Part shown: one piece after another, positions 49,041 to 62,466 of the stretch | How the letters are laid out: every line of letters begins with the position of its first letter | Numbering within the stretch: the first letter of the stretch is position 1 | Assembly: GCA_002224055.1 (NCBI GenBank) | Contig: AZLU01000056.1 | Coordinates: 124,001 to 188,000 of the forward strand | Source: Pezizomycotina sp. ARF18 | Lineage: Eukaryota > Ascomycota | Direction: 5' to 3' | Length of the DNA stretch: 64,000 nucleotides | Translations under genes and position numbers: made by a program | Notes under the pieces: generated by a model | Told to the model about the DNA's origin: nothing | Database searches by the model: none | The model's input: only the letters and a program-made list of their open reading frames with translations

Positions 49041-52000
49041 GGTTTTTTCTTCGCTGGAAGCGATTAACCTGCCAATTTTACACGCAAGATGATATGCATT
49101 TCGTTCGAGTGGCCACTAGTAACGCGTTTATTAGGAGATCTTGAAATTTAACTGAGCTATATATTTTTGTCCGCGATAGCTATATACAATAATATTCCTT
49201 TTGTTTTAATACGCAGAGGTCTTAACTCATTTTATGACGTTCAATCTTATGCTGTTCAATCTTATCATCTTGACCGCTTTTGAGTGAGTGGTGTCGAGGT
49301 AGACTACTACAACTATATTGGATTTGAACAGAAAGCTCTTGCAATGTATGATTCTGCCATGTCAACTTCTGTTCTTCTCTTACCTTAAACCCTGGAAACT
49401 CTCTTCTCGACTTCGAAATAGAGTACCTGCGAGGTCGATGGGATGTGGATCCTAAGCACTAGGTCCATAATAGTCCTTACAGGTCTTGGCTCTAAGTGCG
49501 TTTGCAAAGTATGTTGCTTCATGAAGTTCCTAATTGCAGTTAACAAATATGGCGTCCGGTTACGGGTGTTCGCGATTTATATCGTCATCTTTGAGCATGT
49601 ACAATAGTTTTTATCGAAAAGTTTGGCGGTTTGTGGCTCATTCAATTCTACTGGAACCACAAAAAAACTTTTCGCGGTATCGCTCGACGCGAGATGTTTA
49701 CGCATACATTCAATTTTTTTTTAGATATGTACTCTGTTAGCAACTTTGGCAGTATTGTGGCCTTACTAGATTTCCGTCAGTAGTATCGTGAGGGACGGGA
49801 ACAATTTCACCCCTGAGAGATATGATCCAGGCCGGTTAGTCTTGATACAAATATCAAGCGCGGTTTTCGGCGACTGTGGATTCTCCATATGTATGTGGGC
49901 AGAATGGATACAAGTAACACCGCTATCGATGAAAACGTGATTCTTCGTAATATGGTGTTTCGGCTCCGGAGATATATATTTTGGAAATGCTTCTCCTTGA
50001 GCTATCGCGCGCTTGTATGTTGAGCGTTGTGAAACCGTTCCTCGGGCAATGTAATCGTACAATTTCTAACAATGACATCTTATTGTTATGTACTGCGGCT
50101 TGAGCGACGCTGTGAAATAGTACAGGAACCTATGCACAACACCCCAACCGGCGATTCAGTATTCCTGGAAGCCGGGGAGTGGCGGGAAGTCTTTGGGATT
50201 CGTGTTATGAGATCAAACCAGGAGCGACGTTGACGATAATTTTAGCTCCAACTGATTTCGCACGTCGTTTTCCTGTTCGTGGTATCGGATCAGTGCATCA
50301 TCATCTAGATCTAAGCTTTCGTTCACGATATACCTCATCTCCAGTGTGTTTCTTCCAAAAGTTTCCGTCATATCGGCTTCGGTGTTAATAGCGTAAAGGT
50401 GCTATCTTGGAGGTTGGTGATCCTGTGCTGGTAACCTCCGTGGAAGCGCGCTAAGCTGTTTATCTGGTAATTTTCGTCATAGTCTAGTATCTTTTTTTTT
50501 TTTTTTTTTTTTTTTCGCGTGCTCGAAGTTTTAACTGAGTTAGAGTCAGTTAGAAGAACTTTCCTGTATGTCTTGTTTGATGTCGTCCCCAATAAAAACG
50601 CCTTAGTGCAAATTTGCTTTGTTTTTGGGAAATATCATGCTTGTTGGCGGCTTTGAATTGTATACGCTGGTAACTCCCGAATGTTCCATTATCGTTGATT
50701 AAAACTTTCATTCGGGTTTTTTGGACTATATATTTAAACCGTTTCGGTCAGTATTGCAAGAAAGAGAATTCCCATTTACTGTCATTGTTATACGTTCTTT
50801 GATCGATAGCTACCGCAAGAAGTAATAAATAATATCGAAGAGGTTTTGGAGGCGTTGTATGTACACACTATAGTATCAATCGAATGTAAATACGAAGGAG
50901 CAACCGAGCGTGTTAGGTTTTCGTCGAAGGGGTATCGTATCAATCGGTTCCGTCCCGCGTAGAATATCTTGCCGATGATATCCAAATGCAGTTCAGTTCC
51001 TCCCTTTTAGTAACCTAATTCGCATTATGCCCAACGACGTCGTCTTCGTCGCGTCGCCTGCATGAAGCAAATGCTGCACTCCATGCCATGCTTCCCGTGC
51101 AACCGTTGACTTAGCGGTTAGTATTACTGTTGCAGCAAAACAGGTTTATCTTGCGCTTCCATGTATACGTACTCCATCGGACGTTACCCAGATTTCCTTT
51201 ATATGACGGGCTGGCAACTATACGATAGCTCATACTGTAATTACCACTATGGACTTGGCCTTAAATTGGTGATTCTGCTCCCAAACTGCACATGTGCACA
51301 CGACTGGGCCAGTTACTCTCATGCTCTAAATGATACCAGCTTAAATTCGAGCCTGAGATAGTCGAAGACAGTAGTCCATGCTAAGCGGAAGAGATTTCAT
51401 TTGAATATCACGAAGGCGCAGTAGACATTATACAATCCACCTTTTACGCTTATTCAAGCCTCTGAACAAGGAGTTCTACGATCATTGGATCAATACTGAT
51501 GTGTTTAACCGCGCTCTAATCAATCTACGGAATATAAAAGGCATGGGAGGCATTGCCAGTAGCGCATTTCAAAATCGTTGTAAACTTACACATCGATTGT
51601 AAATCGCGTTATTATGAAATACTTAGTGTTCCTGGGTCACTTAATGGAAGGTTACTACTTAGATATGGGATCGAGCTCGCCGTCCGTGAATTTCAATCGC
51701 CTTTTCGGCGTACATCTTTCCTATCCGTCATCTTCCGTTAGGTGTTTTTCTTTTAATTGCAGGCACTCACAACGTAATTACAGAAGAAGCAGTTTAGAAG
51801 CATTCTAGTATCAGTATGTAACCGCGTGTTCAAATATGACGAGCCCCTTTCGATGTCAGCCTCAAACTTGAGGAGAACTACGAACAAGACCAACACGTGT
51901 GTGAAAATAATATAATATCTAGCCTATCCGGCTCGCGCCCTTCGACATCGGTATGATCCCGAATCGAATGCCCTTATAGTTTATCAGTTCTTCCAAGCAT

Positions 52001-55000
52001 GCAGGCAACGTCTAAAAATTCGAATGTATCGTCAAAACGGCTTGATAGTGTAGCCCTCGTCTAATTTCGATAGGACCTATCCCATGTCGGCATTTCTGTT
52101 GGGAAAGCAGAACGGTCTTCCCGAGCAGCAGTGTATCGCAGGGTACCGCGTCTTCGAAGCTCAAGCCATTGCATTTTATCCTATGATCTCGCCCGTTTTG
52201 TAATCAGGCTATTGCGATATCTTATGGTTCGTACGCCTTGTGATTTCCACAAAAGCTCCTCGCGGGGGTGCATCATCTACGTCTTCAATGGGTTACACGC
52301 TAATAATTATAAGCGGGAATTCCTTGTGCCAACTTAAAATGCTATATTGAGTGAAAAACTTGAGCGTTCGGAAGGTTGCGCTGAAATGATAGAAGCTCGC
52401 CTAGCAAGTATCACATTACACGCTAGTGAGCCCAAGTTCCAATATCACCCGAACGGTATTTTTCACAGGACTAATTCGAATATGTTTTTCGGTGACATCT
52501 ACACGAGTGTATGAAGAAGACGTGGTCTTTGTTGACTTTGAATCCCAATCTACAGTTCGAGGCCCTATTACTAGACTCAAAGCATTCGCCCCCCTAGTAT
52601 TTCGTTTTACGGATGTTGCATTGAGCTAGGATATCCTGATCGTCTCTCTTTCTGAATTTACCCCTCGTTCTCAATGTTTTGTATCGCGCGGATTTAGTAT
52701 TGTTGCGTATGAGCTTGTAGATTCGGGGCCTTCCCTGAGCCCAGTGGACAGGAGTGTTATAGCCATTTGGCGGCAAAAAGATATCAGATGCGCGATATAC
52801 CTTCGGTGGCGAAGGGTTGATTTCCGTGGAGTTGATATAGAGTAGAAATACATATCTCCGTTACTGTATAGAATTGACTGATCTTGCCGGCTATTGCGGT
52901 TTACGATCGTGACCGAGGCATCAACCATATCCGTCTTCACGCGTGCATAGATTTAGCGGCGATGGTTATGTTTCGTATATACATCCTGCCTTACTATAAA
53001 GTCTTGACTTATGTTAGTTACACAAAATGTATTAGAACGCTGGCTGTTTTATGACATCTCTTGCTTGACGGCTTGTTGAAAACGATAACACCCAAATTCA
53101 ACAGCGTACTATGTCCAATAGGCGCACCGTCACACTTTTACGCTGTCATTATCAGACTGTAGCCGCACGATTTTAGTTCGGCTCAAGCGCTTCAGGAAGC
53201 TTCCTCTTGTCGAGTCCCTGCTTCAAACGCGATCAGCGACTCCTAACGGTGGACTCTTCTAATTGTTTACAGTATGCACGGAATCGAATATTGTAAGATT
53301 AGCATAGAAAATACCGAAAATTGACGTCAGCCGAATTATCCCAAACTCGGAAAACGTTCCAGAGAATTCTCGATCGCTACGGTAAGCTCCACGGCGCTTT
53401 GTCTTTGTCCTAAATGTAGTTGTGAATGACCCAATATATCCGTGCTCGATTTCTTCATACCGCTTGGGACGTTTATCGCGGAAAGAGATCATCTTTCAGT
53501 TCTTCTAATATGGGGGTTATCAGCATCTTCGGCGTCTTATTATTGTTAACTCACAGTTCAATCGAGGACTCTGATGAATTATACGACCCCGTTTGCCCCA
53601 AAGTAGTACTCATCAAGCCGCGAAGCATAAAGGGAATTTTGTAAATAAGTTCCAAGCTATAGCTCCAGGGTTGTCAGGCTCTCTACGTAGTTGCAGTGTC
53701 ATGGTATTCGAAATAAATCGTGACTTTGAGGGGACGCACGTGTATAAATGCTATTTAGTAATTGTGTATATATGTGTTCCTGAGAAAAGTAGTGTATCCG
53801 GCTTTCTCGTTACGTGCATTGACAGTCAAAACCGCTTCGAAGGTGATAGACAGTTTGATTTAACGGTATATATATATATCGGATCACAGCTGTTGAAAGC
53901 ATCTTGAGTATACTGTAAGATAGCTAATTTCGTGTTTCCTAGCCTATTTTGTATTACTAGGCATCAAAGAGATGGAATGATTATAAGTTTATTTATTGAG
54001 AAATATCATAAAGGTATAAAGAGATTAGTACTCTTCGTACTATTCAATAAGAAAAAGACTGTTTAAAAAGAATAAGCAGAAGCCTTGCTACCTCACTTAA
54101 AGTCTAAGTAATTCCGCATTGCAAGAAATACTGTGTTTAGAGAACGTTCGTATGTTTATTGAAGAATAAGTTATAACTAATCGTCTGCTTATTGTACTTG
54201 ATGTCGGTCTGTCTTCGATGTTTTTCGGTATCCTTGAAGAGAAGAGGATCTGAGAACGATACTATTTATGATAGTAAGTTCCATACTAATCCTGTTTCTC
54301 ATATACCTTTCTCTACATGTAAAGTAAAAGACAGACGCGCAAACTAGACTAGAACAACAATAGAAATCCATACGCTCGCAGCGCACATACCACATGACAG
54401 TACCGCGCAGAGACACAGGATTTCCTAGAGAAAGAAAGAAAGAAAAGAAAGAAAACAATGTATGCGCGTGCATATGTACGCATAAGCACTAACGCTAGTA
54501 TAAAGAAGAAATAAACTGTGAAAATTCCTCACAATACGTGCTCCAATTGATCACTGATGAGGGTTTTAATATCGTTTTAAAGTGCCGAGGAGCCCGGCAG
54601 TCGCAAAGATACGTTAGGTGTAAAATATTTGCCGTCTAGCCCAAGGTAAGCTGATATGCTTCACCCTGAGGCAGTAGTGATTGCGCAACTGTTTATCGTA
54701 TTCCATTACTTCAGGAGGTTACTAGTACTACATTCTACGCGTATACTTGTTATCCTGCTATGAGAAACCGACAAGCCTCTTTCTGGAGAGCATCTCTTAT
54801 GACTTCTGGTAAAACTTGATCAATGACTTAAATACCTTAGATCGCTGAGGCGCGTATCGCAGTTGTATACTAGGAGAGCGATTTTATATAAATCACACTG
54901 CGCCTGGAACTTCGAGACGAAAGATCCTTTCTTCCTCGAGTATCGATTGACCCGCCAGCCTACTTTGACCTTGAGCTCGAATTGAAGACAGGTGCTTATA

Positions 55001-55170
55001 TACTGAGTTAGAATAGATCTATATATTTATTGGTAGGAGGCGGAACCACTGTCTTTCGTCCATTACTTAGCAGTTCTTCTCTTGTTAGGCTTTAAGTAGG
55101 TATATAATAATTATTGTTTAGAATAGGAATATTGGTGTTATAGCTGGGGTTGTTTATTTTCTGAGAGGAG
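49041..55170 (+). mobile_element. Decayed stretch, probably an old Copia-like LTR retrotransposon (fossil C)
   Basis: About 6.1 kb, stop-dense in every frame, with even base use, G/T bias on the plus strand and few homopolymer runs (one T-run at 50491-50513). Plus-strand block 50269-50300 resembles the region after the Copia protease site (PVRGIGSV). Block 51673-51720 resembles the end of Copia integrase (PSV....RLFG). Order, strand and spacing of about 1.4 kb fit a Copia polyprotein. It is heavily broken, with dozens of interruptions. No terminal repeats were found. It looks old. The family call is tentative but is the best supported of the decayed stretches. Confidence 0.45.
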
Positions 55171-58100
55171 AAGTTAAGGTCTCAATTTGAGGCCCAAAAA
55201 AAAAAAAAAAAATTCACACAGATAAATAAACAAACCCAAAAATCCTGCTACTAGTAAACCTATTTACAAAAATACTTCTACTTCATCACTACCCGCAAAT
55301 TCCTCTCATACGAGTGAGAATTGACAGATTCAAGTTCCTTTCCCGCTCTTTTTTCAATACACTGTGGTCATTCTCGGATTTTATCCCCGCCTTTGCCGCT
55401 TTATTCTACTACTTGAAGAGATGAGGTGTCGGAAATACTCTGGCTTGAGAGACGGGGAGGAGCTGGCTGGTTGGTCCTTGTCCCTATCTTGTGGCTGATA
55501 ATTCATCAAATTTGCCTCAATTGGCGCTGATGAGATAGTCTCCACTTTTACCTTATTCATCAACGGCATACGTCTTTTTTCGAGGAATTGAAAATAGTAA
55601 AGCTAATAGTTTTATGAATAAATATATTTTATTCTAATTATAGGACTCGATGGACGAGAAAATCATGATAGCACAATGACTATACCCCTTCGCGTGCAGG
55701 TCGCCAACCGGTTGATATTTTTAAACACGCGTGGATCGCTCTGCTCCTTGACTGATGGAGTATTCTTTTTTGGCGTGCTGCAAGTTCGCACGTTTTTTCG
55801 GCGGGATTGGCCACTAATTCACAAGTCACGGTGCTTGCGCTATGTGGGGCAAAAAAAAAAAAACCCCCGCATTATAGCTCGCAACACACGAAGGCCAACA
55901 GAGAATAATCCAATTGCTGAGTGAAAAAGAGAGCGGAATGCAGATATCAATACCTGTTTTTTTTTTTTTTTTTGCGTTGCTCGATTGGAAATCCACGCAT
56001 ACTAGCTCAATGCAAGGGCTGTAGGTACAAAGCTCAAATCAGATATGCTCTCAAAGCTCCGCCGGTGTTACCTCTACAATCCCCTGTATCAACGCTAACG
56101 TTGAGGGATCATGCCTCGTGGACAATTGTGATACGGAAAACTACTCTATTCTCCAATGCACGAGCCAGTTTGTGCTTCGGATTCAATAGTCCGCAAGGAC
56201 AGCTGTTGACGATGTTGGTGATATCCTCAGAGGAGGAAGTCAAAGAGTTTTCTACCCTGGTCAGCGTTTTGTTTTCGCTCCAGGCCAGGTAATTTACTTT
56301 TTTGTCTTCCCTTCTCTGCTCCCACTCCTTTTTACATCGGAAATTACGGTGTGCTTTAATTTCTTTTTCTCCCCCTCATTTTATCTTTCCTGATTGTTGG
56401 GTTGACTCGGTTCCTGGCTTAGCCCGAGCCTTATTTGCAGGCAAGGAGAAGAGCCATTCCCTTTAGGAACCGCAAGAATCGCTCTTCAACAGTCCGCTAG
56501 TCTTGATTTGCTTAATCTCAGCGAAAATTTCAGTCTACAATTGGACGAATTGAAAACACTGACGATCTTCAAATGGACTTGAAAGCAGAAGGTTCGTTAC
56601 GAAGCGGTCCAAGCGCAATTACAAACAGGAGAAAACAATTTCTATATTTTGCAACAAAATCCTTCAGAACGCGTTGGCTCTCTCGACGTCCCAATGAGGG
56701 ACTCGGGTGATTGAGACCCTTTCCCGCCCACTAGGGTATCCCAAAGGAAATAAGGAGACGTGGGATACTTCTTCTTTCGCCAAGGTACATCTGCAGTCTT
56801 CCTTCTGGTTGGTTTGGCGCTGCAGTGCTGGATTTTGATAGGCAGAACCCTCAACGAGGAGGGTTGTCCAACGCAATGTGAACAGTCCACGTTCTTCAAT
56901 CCATTTCGCTGAGGAGGGGGCGAGGACTGATGTTTATTTAGAAAAGAAAAAAGTGTGACGAGGGCAACCCCGGTCTCTTCTTTCCTTTTTTTTTTTCGGG
57001 TTGGGCGATTTATATTTGTTGTCGCGGTCGCCTTCTGCGAGCCTGTGTGTGAACTGTCAACGGAGTATTTTATTATTGTTATAATAGTAATTATTTATAT
57101 AGGTGACCGGCCCAGTGTTGTTGAAAAATATATCCTGATATTCTTACCTCCAAAGAATTTATAAAATATAAAGCCTCTCTATCAAGTATTTATTCACTTG
57201 CTCTTCCTTCATGATTGTGTTACATTTTCCAATCTTTAATCATATCATTTTAAGCCTATCTCCTGCTAGCCTTAAGACTCTTGACTCTTCTTCCTTCTTC
57301 TTCCATCTTATATTTATCGTTCTCTATCATTTTATTATTTGACGCGTTTACTGAGACAGACAGCAAAAGCCCTTCGAAATCTCCTGTTCCAGCGTGACCA
57401 CGCGAGAAGAGGGATATTTTGGCAGTTTTGGCGCAGAAACGGAAGGTGAAGGACTGGGTTTTAGCTGGCAGGCAGCGTCCATTATAAACTAGTGGATCCC
57501 GGGAAGACGCTCTTCCTTAATTCTTTTTCGCGACAACGCATCCAGTCTTTTCTATCCTGGTTATCCATGCATGGATAGACAGGTCTATCATCTATGACGA
57601 TTTAAAGCCGGCAAGGAGATATATTATCCTATTCTTCTTATTCTTATTATTATAAGAAGGCGAATCGAGAAAAGAACAGTAAAAGAAAAAAAGCCGCTTA
57701 TTCTATTCTCCTTCGCAAATCTCTTTTATTTAATCCTTAGTTATTGCCTCTCGTTCTTCCTTTCTTTCTTCAATTATACATTCAGCAATACTACCAATAT
57801 CGCAAATCTACGACTCCCGACACTCCGTGTACGCATGTCGAAGGGTAGATTAAGCCAAAAACTGAACCCTCGGGGACGCAACTTCCGAAGGGCATTCTCT
57901 AGCTTCTAGTTGGCGCAACGCGATTGCTATCCAACAGAAGCTGAGCAGAAAGGTACGCACGGTATTATATATCCTTTGATTTACTACTGTTTGTTATTGT
58001 CATTATACACAAATATGTCTTATCCAGCTGGGTGGACGGCACCTGGATTCCTTTGGCTCTCAATCACTACCATCACGGTTACCACTGTATAATATAAGAT

Positions 58101-58819
58101 TTGTTTCATTTCCTGTATCTTTTGCCTGATGGCTGGCGCAAATCATTTCTTTATCAAAATATGGCCCCTCCCCTTTCGCGAAAAAGAAAAGAGAGGACTT
58201 TTTTTTATTGCAAAGCGATCAAGTTTTAGTTACACTGCTTCCCAAGGCCCACCTCTATCCCCTATCTGAGATTTCCTAAATTAAAGAAATTAACCTTATT
58301 CGAAAATTCGTCTGCTCTTCTCTTCACATCTCCTCTTTACTTGAATTCATATCGCCAGTTTATTATTTCCCTCGTATATACTTTTTTTTATAAGTTTTTG
58401 TATTCCTTCGTATTGATTGTCTTTTATAGTATTCTATTTTTTCTCTCGTATATCAATTATTTGCTTGATATTTTATTTTATTTTATTTATTTAATTTTTT
58501 TTTATCGCAGTAAATATTATTCAGGCCGTTTTTTTTTTTTTTTTTTTTTTTCTTTCCTTCTCTCTCGCTAAGATTGCTGTCACGAATTTTTCGCTTCCAA
58601 TTAATAATAAGGAAAAAGAGAAAAAATTATTGCCCCCTTGGGCCTTTTTTTTTTTTTTTTTTTTCTTCATCCACCGCAAACCTCCCCGACTCCCCCTTTA
58701 CTAACGCGCTTCACTTACAAATAGGCCTTTCGAAGAATTCTTCCGTTCCTTTTATATATAGTTTTAAATTTCCTTCGAACGATCTATTCTTTATCTGCAG
58801 AAAAAGTACATTTTTTTAG
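55171..58819. other. Upstream region of the MSB1-like gene
   Basis: 3.6 kb without a supportable coding frame. A minus frame at 55381-55569 (62 codons, rich in Ser, Pro and Lys) is unrecognised. Long T-runs are at 55958-55974, 58530-58551 and 58646-58664. A 5' leader and a short first exon of the MSB1-like gene should lie somewhere in the last kilobase or more, but I could not place them. Confidence 0.45.
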
Positions 58820-61800
58820 TACCGTTTCTTTCCAAGGTTGCCCACCGTGGGACGTTTATTTCCAATGTCGTTCCTAAAGGCGTTAAGGGTAAAGACAACA
58901 CCGGCAAACAGCGTCGAAAGGCCGCGGATTCCGACGCTGCACAACCCGCGCCAACGCCTATTCGCTATGAAGATCGTGATTCGTGACTCTGTCAACCCCC
59001 AGGAGGTCTGCGAACTCTTGAAGGCATGCACCGCAGAGATCAAATCTCGAGGTGAGTTGTGATTGGCACAAAAACCCACCCCTCATACTGGAATTTTCCG
59101 GTGGACCCATATATTTTATCTTTTTCGCGTGCTTTTTTTCTTCTCTTTTTTTTTTCGCTAACGGTAAACATCCTTATAGGGCTGTCAACACCGTTCCTCC
59201 TGCTACCTTACGCCCGACGACCGAACCGACTTCGGGCAGGACCCTCTTGCGCAGCTACTTCAATTCCGACCCGTCGAACCCGTTGCGCGGAGAGCGGCTT
59301 GCGCGCGAGCTCCGGCTTACTGACATCACGGTAAGTATTGCAGGCTTTGCGGAACAATATGCGCATTGCAATTCTAAAGTCGCTGACGATTCTTTCTTCC
59401 ATAGGTAATATGTAGTGTCATGAAATGGTGCTGGGCGAGATTGCCCGGTGGTGTGGTGTCGTGGGAAACCTACGACTTGTTCAGAGTCGGCGAGCAAGGT
59501 GAGTGGATACTACCCTGCCGTGAGCGCGCTCTTCCGTCGCGTGCGCTAATATGTCCTGCGACGCAATGTATAGACTCCGATATGTCTAGGAATTCTTTCA
59601 CGACATTTATTCCCATGAGTGTCGACGCCGAGGCTAGGTCGAGCATTATTTTCGACTACTTCGACCTAATGTCTGCGGTTGCCGCCAACGGCAAGCACAA
59701 CGGCTTTGGTGGTTTGAAAACTCTCACGCTTAGCCGGCTGGTGGGCCTTTGAACACTCAGACGGCGGTTTGGGATTTGAAGGCGGATATATGTCCGGCTC
59801 AGGTTCGTTGCTCCCCTTAGATTGTTTGCTTTGGAGGAAGGTAGAATTGAGGGTGCTGATTAGTTTTGTAGGGCGGCCGATGCCACGAGTCATTTGTTCT
59901 TTGCGTATCTGCGATCGCTTTCGCCGGAGGAAAGGGGAGCGGCGTTTCCGGCTTGCCGCTCTCGCTGCAACAGCTGATGAACAGTATCGACTATCCTCCG
60001 ATGTCGGCTGCGCTTTACTCCACCATGACACGTGTCGTTATGACCGTTGAGACCGTTTCGCCAACCCCTTCGCGCTGCTTCGACGTGCAAGACATTTCGA
60101 GTACCGTGACGATGACCGTGCGCTGCAAGAATTCTCTGACTTTGACGATCCGGTAGAAGCGCTTACCGAGGAGTGCAAGCGCGTTCTTAGGTGCATCTCC
60201 GCCGCGAACACATCTCAAACAAATCTTGCCGCTAAGACCGGCGGGCTTGGAGATGAATCGTGGTCGAGATTCCAGGATATGGGCTTCTCCGTCTTGAATG
60301 GTTCCGACAGCGACGGCGAGGATGAAGCGGTAGCATGTCGACACCGGAACCTCGCCGAGCTACAGGAAGAGGACGGGCAATGCTCGCAAGAAGAGCAACA
60401 ATCAAATGGTAATGGACTTGGCGCGCCCGACGACGCCTTCGTGGGCCGATTTCATGGCCTCTGGATTGCGAGTCAAATCCCGAGAGCAAGGTCCCGCCAC
60501 CTCTGCTTCTATCTCCCGACAAGCTCCTGCCGCAGATTGAGACGTCGCGAGTTAAGAGCTCGCGTCTCACAGGAGGCAGGATGACGACTCTTTGGATCCG
60601 GGTGAGCTTGCTAGTATTGCGAAGATGAAGGTTGACGATGCTTTCTGGTGGGTCTGGATGACTAGTTTGTCTCCGGAGGAGACGTCTGGTCGCAAGTCTG
60701 CTTTGGTCGTTGCGCCATGATTGAAACCACGATCCGTAACTGCGGATGGATTATCGTTGAGGTATGTATGCACGCGCTCTCTAATTGTAACTATAGTTTG
60801 CTAATACTGCGATTCAAATCATATAGGAGAAAGTTAAAGGCGCTGCCTCTAATGATATGGAGGAGAAGTATACATGGTTGGCAAGAAGAAGTCGAAGAGG
60901 TCTAGGACCCTCGGTATGCTCACGAGGCGCAAGTCGTCAAGCCGTGCTGATCTCCCTTCAACTATCTCCGACACTGCATCAGCTACGGCCGGAAGAAGTC
61001 GACCCTAGCTCCGGAACTTGAAGCTAGAGTCAAGTCCACCGCACAATCCCTCAAGCAGCGTCATCAAGCAGAGGAGATGCAGGCTCGTCCGCGGCCCAAC
61101 CCTCCGGACAGGGATCCGGAGAAGACGGTAACGCGAACTAGCAGCATCTTCAACTTGCAACCTGTTGTTCTTTCGGAAGCGTCGCAAGCTATGAAGTGGG
61201 CGAGCAAGTACGACAAAGACGCCATCAGGGAGGCTTACCTCAACGGTGCCAAGACGATGCCCGACGCGGACGGTAAAGATAGGGATCTTCCGGCAATACC
61301 AAAGTCGAACCCGACGTGTCTCTCATGCCAACGCCCGCTGTGGGACATTCTAGATCTCCAAACCCCTCCACCGCCGCCGCCGCTAGAGAGGTTTGCGTCT
61401 CCAAGCCAGTTATCCGAACAATTTGCTCGGGATCCGCACCATTATACCACCCCAGCTGCTGCCGCTGTTCCGCTCCCCAACCGTCCCCAATTGCACCAGT
61501 ATCCCCGCCCCGGCTCAACCATCACCTCAAAGCCAGATCCTTGACCACACGTCGCACATCGAAGCCGAGACTGACTCGGACCGTGAGCAAGCTGCGAGGA
61601 GATCTTACGTGGCTTCTCCAGAGCCGCCGAAGCATCTGGAACCAAGCTCCCCCACCGATAAGGGAAGAAACCAGCCGTCTCAGGAAGATGTTCGGTGGTA
61701 AGAAGGATAAGGGAGCCGTAGCTGCCAGGCCTCCTCTCTTCCTCCGGACGATCATACGGATGTCCTCGATGTTCCTGACAGTGCCGGAAGGAAGCCTTCC

Positions 61801-62466
61801 TACGGCGAAAAGCTTTCACCTCCGGCCGCCCGGCCCTGAACGGTCTCAGCGGTACCATGGCTAGCGCTAGGGGATCCCACAGCTCGATCCAAAGGACCGT
61901 TACGCAGGAACGCGAGTCTGCCCCTGTAGCTCCCGCTCCCGTGTCTCAATTCAGTCAAGGACCTATGGACGACATGCCGGCGTTTGTTCCGAGGATAGCC
62001 CGCCGAGATCCCCCAGCCTCCCCGTTCAGGCCGAGCCTGTTTCCCCGCCTGCCCCTGCCGCCAATTCTCCAGTTCTGCCTGTTAAAACCGGCCCGGGCTG
62101 GTTCCCCCATCCACGCTTCGCCTGATGGGCATCTTCGCAAGGACTCTTCTGAAGGTGTTCAAGATAGGTGGGCTCAGATCAGGAAGAACGCGGCGGAACG
62201 TGCCAAAGCCAACCAGCAGAAGGCATCGGCGGCGCCGTCTGTCCCGGACACCCACCGCAGCAGCAACGACAACGATGTTAGCGCAGACGAAGGCGAGACC
62301 AGCGGCGAAGAAAGTAAGTTAAATCCTACGTGATATTTGCTCGTCTGAAGGTTTCAATACTAACTTTTTTGACTTTAATTCAGCCATTGAATCTCGTGTC
62401 GCCCGCATCAAGGCACGCGTTGCCGAGCTCACGGGCAACATTGACAACCCTAGCGTCCCAAGATAA
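58820..62466 (+). CDS. MSB1: Msb1/Mug8-domain polarity protein (RhoGAP-like fold)
   Basis: Msb1-family proteins act at sites of polarised growth, where yeast Msb1 assists Cdc42 and Rho1 signalling; the N-terminal domain has a RhoGAP-like fold. Coding begins just after an acceptor at 58818-58819 with PFLSKVAHRGTFISNVVPKG, so the start codon lies in an upstream exon. The domain follows: NPQEVCELLKACTAEIKSR, intron, LSTPFLLLPY, LLRSYFNSDPSNPLRGERLA, intron, VICSVMKWCWARLPGGVVSW and ETYDLFRVGEQ, intron, DSDMSRNSFTTFIPMSVDAE, IIFDYFDLMSAVAANGKHNG, WWAFEHSDGGLGFEGGY and LPLSLQQLMNSIDYPPMSAA. Later parts include DDAFWWVWMTSLSPEET and RNCGWIIVE. A long Pro/Ser-rich disordered tail ends with an intron (donor near 62314, TACTAAC branch site at 62361-62367) and IESRVARIKARVAELTGNID. 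Length is about 1,050-1,100 residues, usual for the family. Several frame shifts are present. Confidence 0.9.

Noticed and set aside
27-62466. Wholesale pseudogenisation of the region
   Set aside because: Catalytic motifs, splice sites and gene lengths are intact in essential single-copy genes such as NOP14, RPP1 and ERO1.
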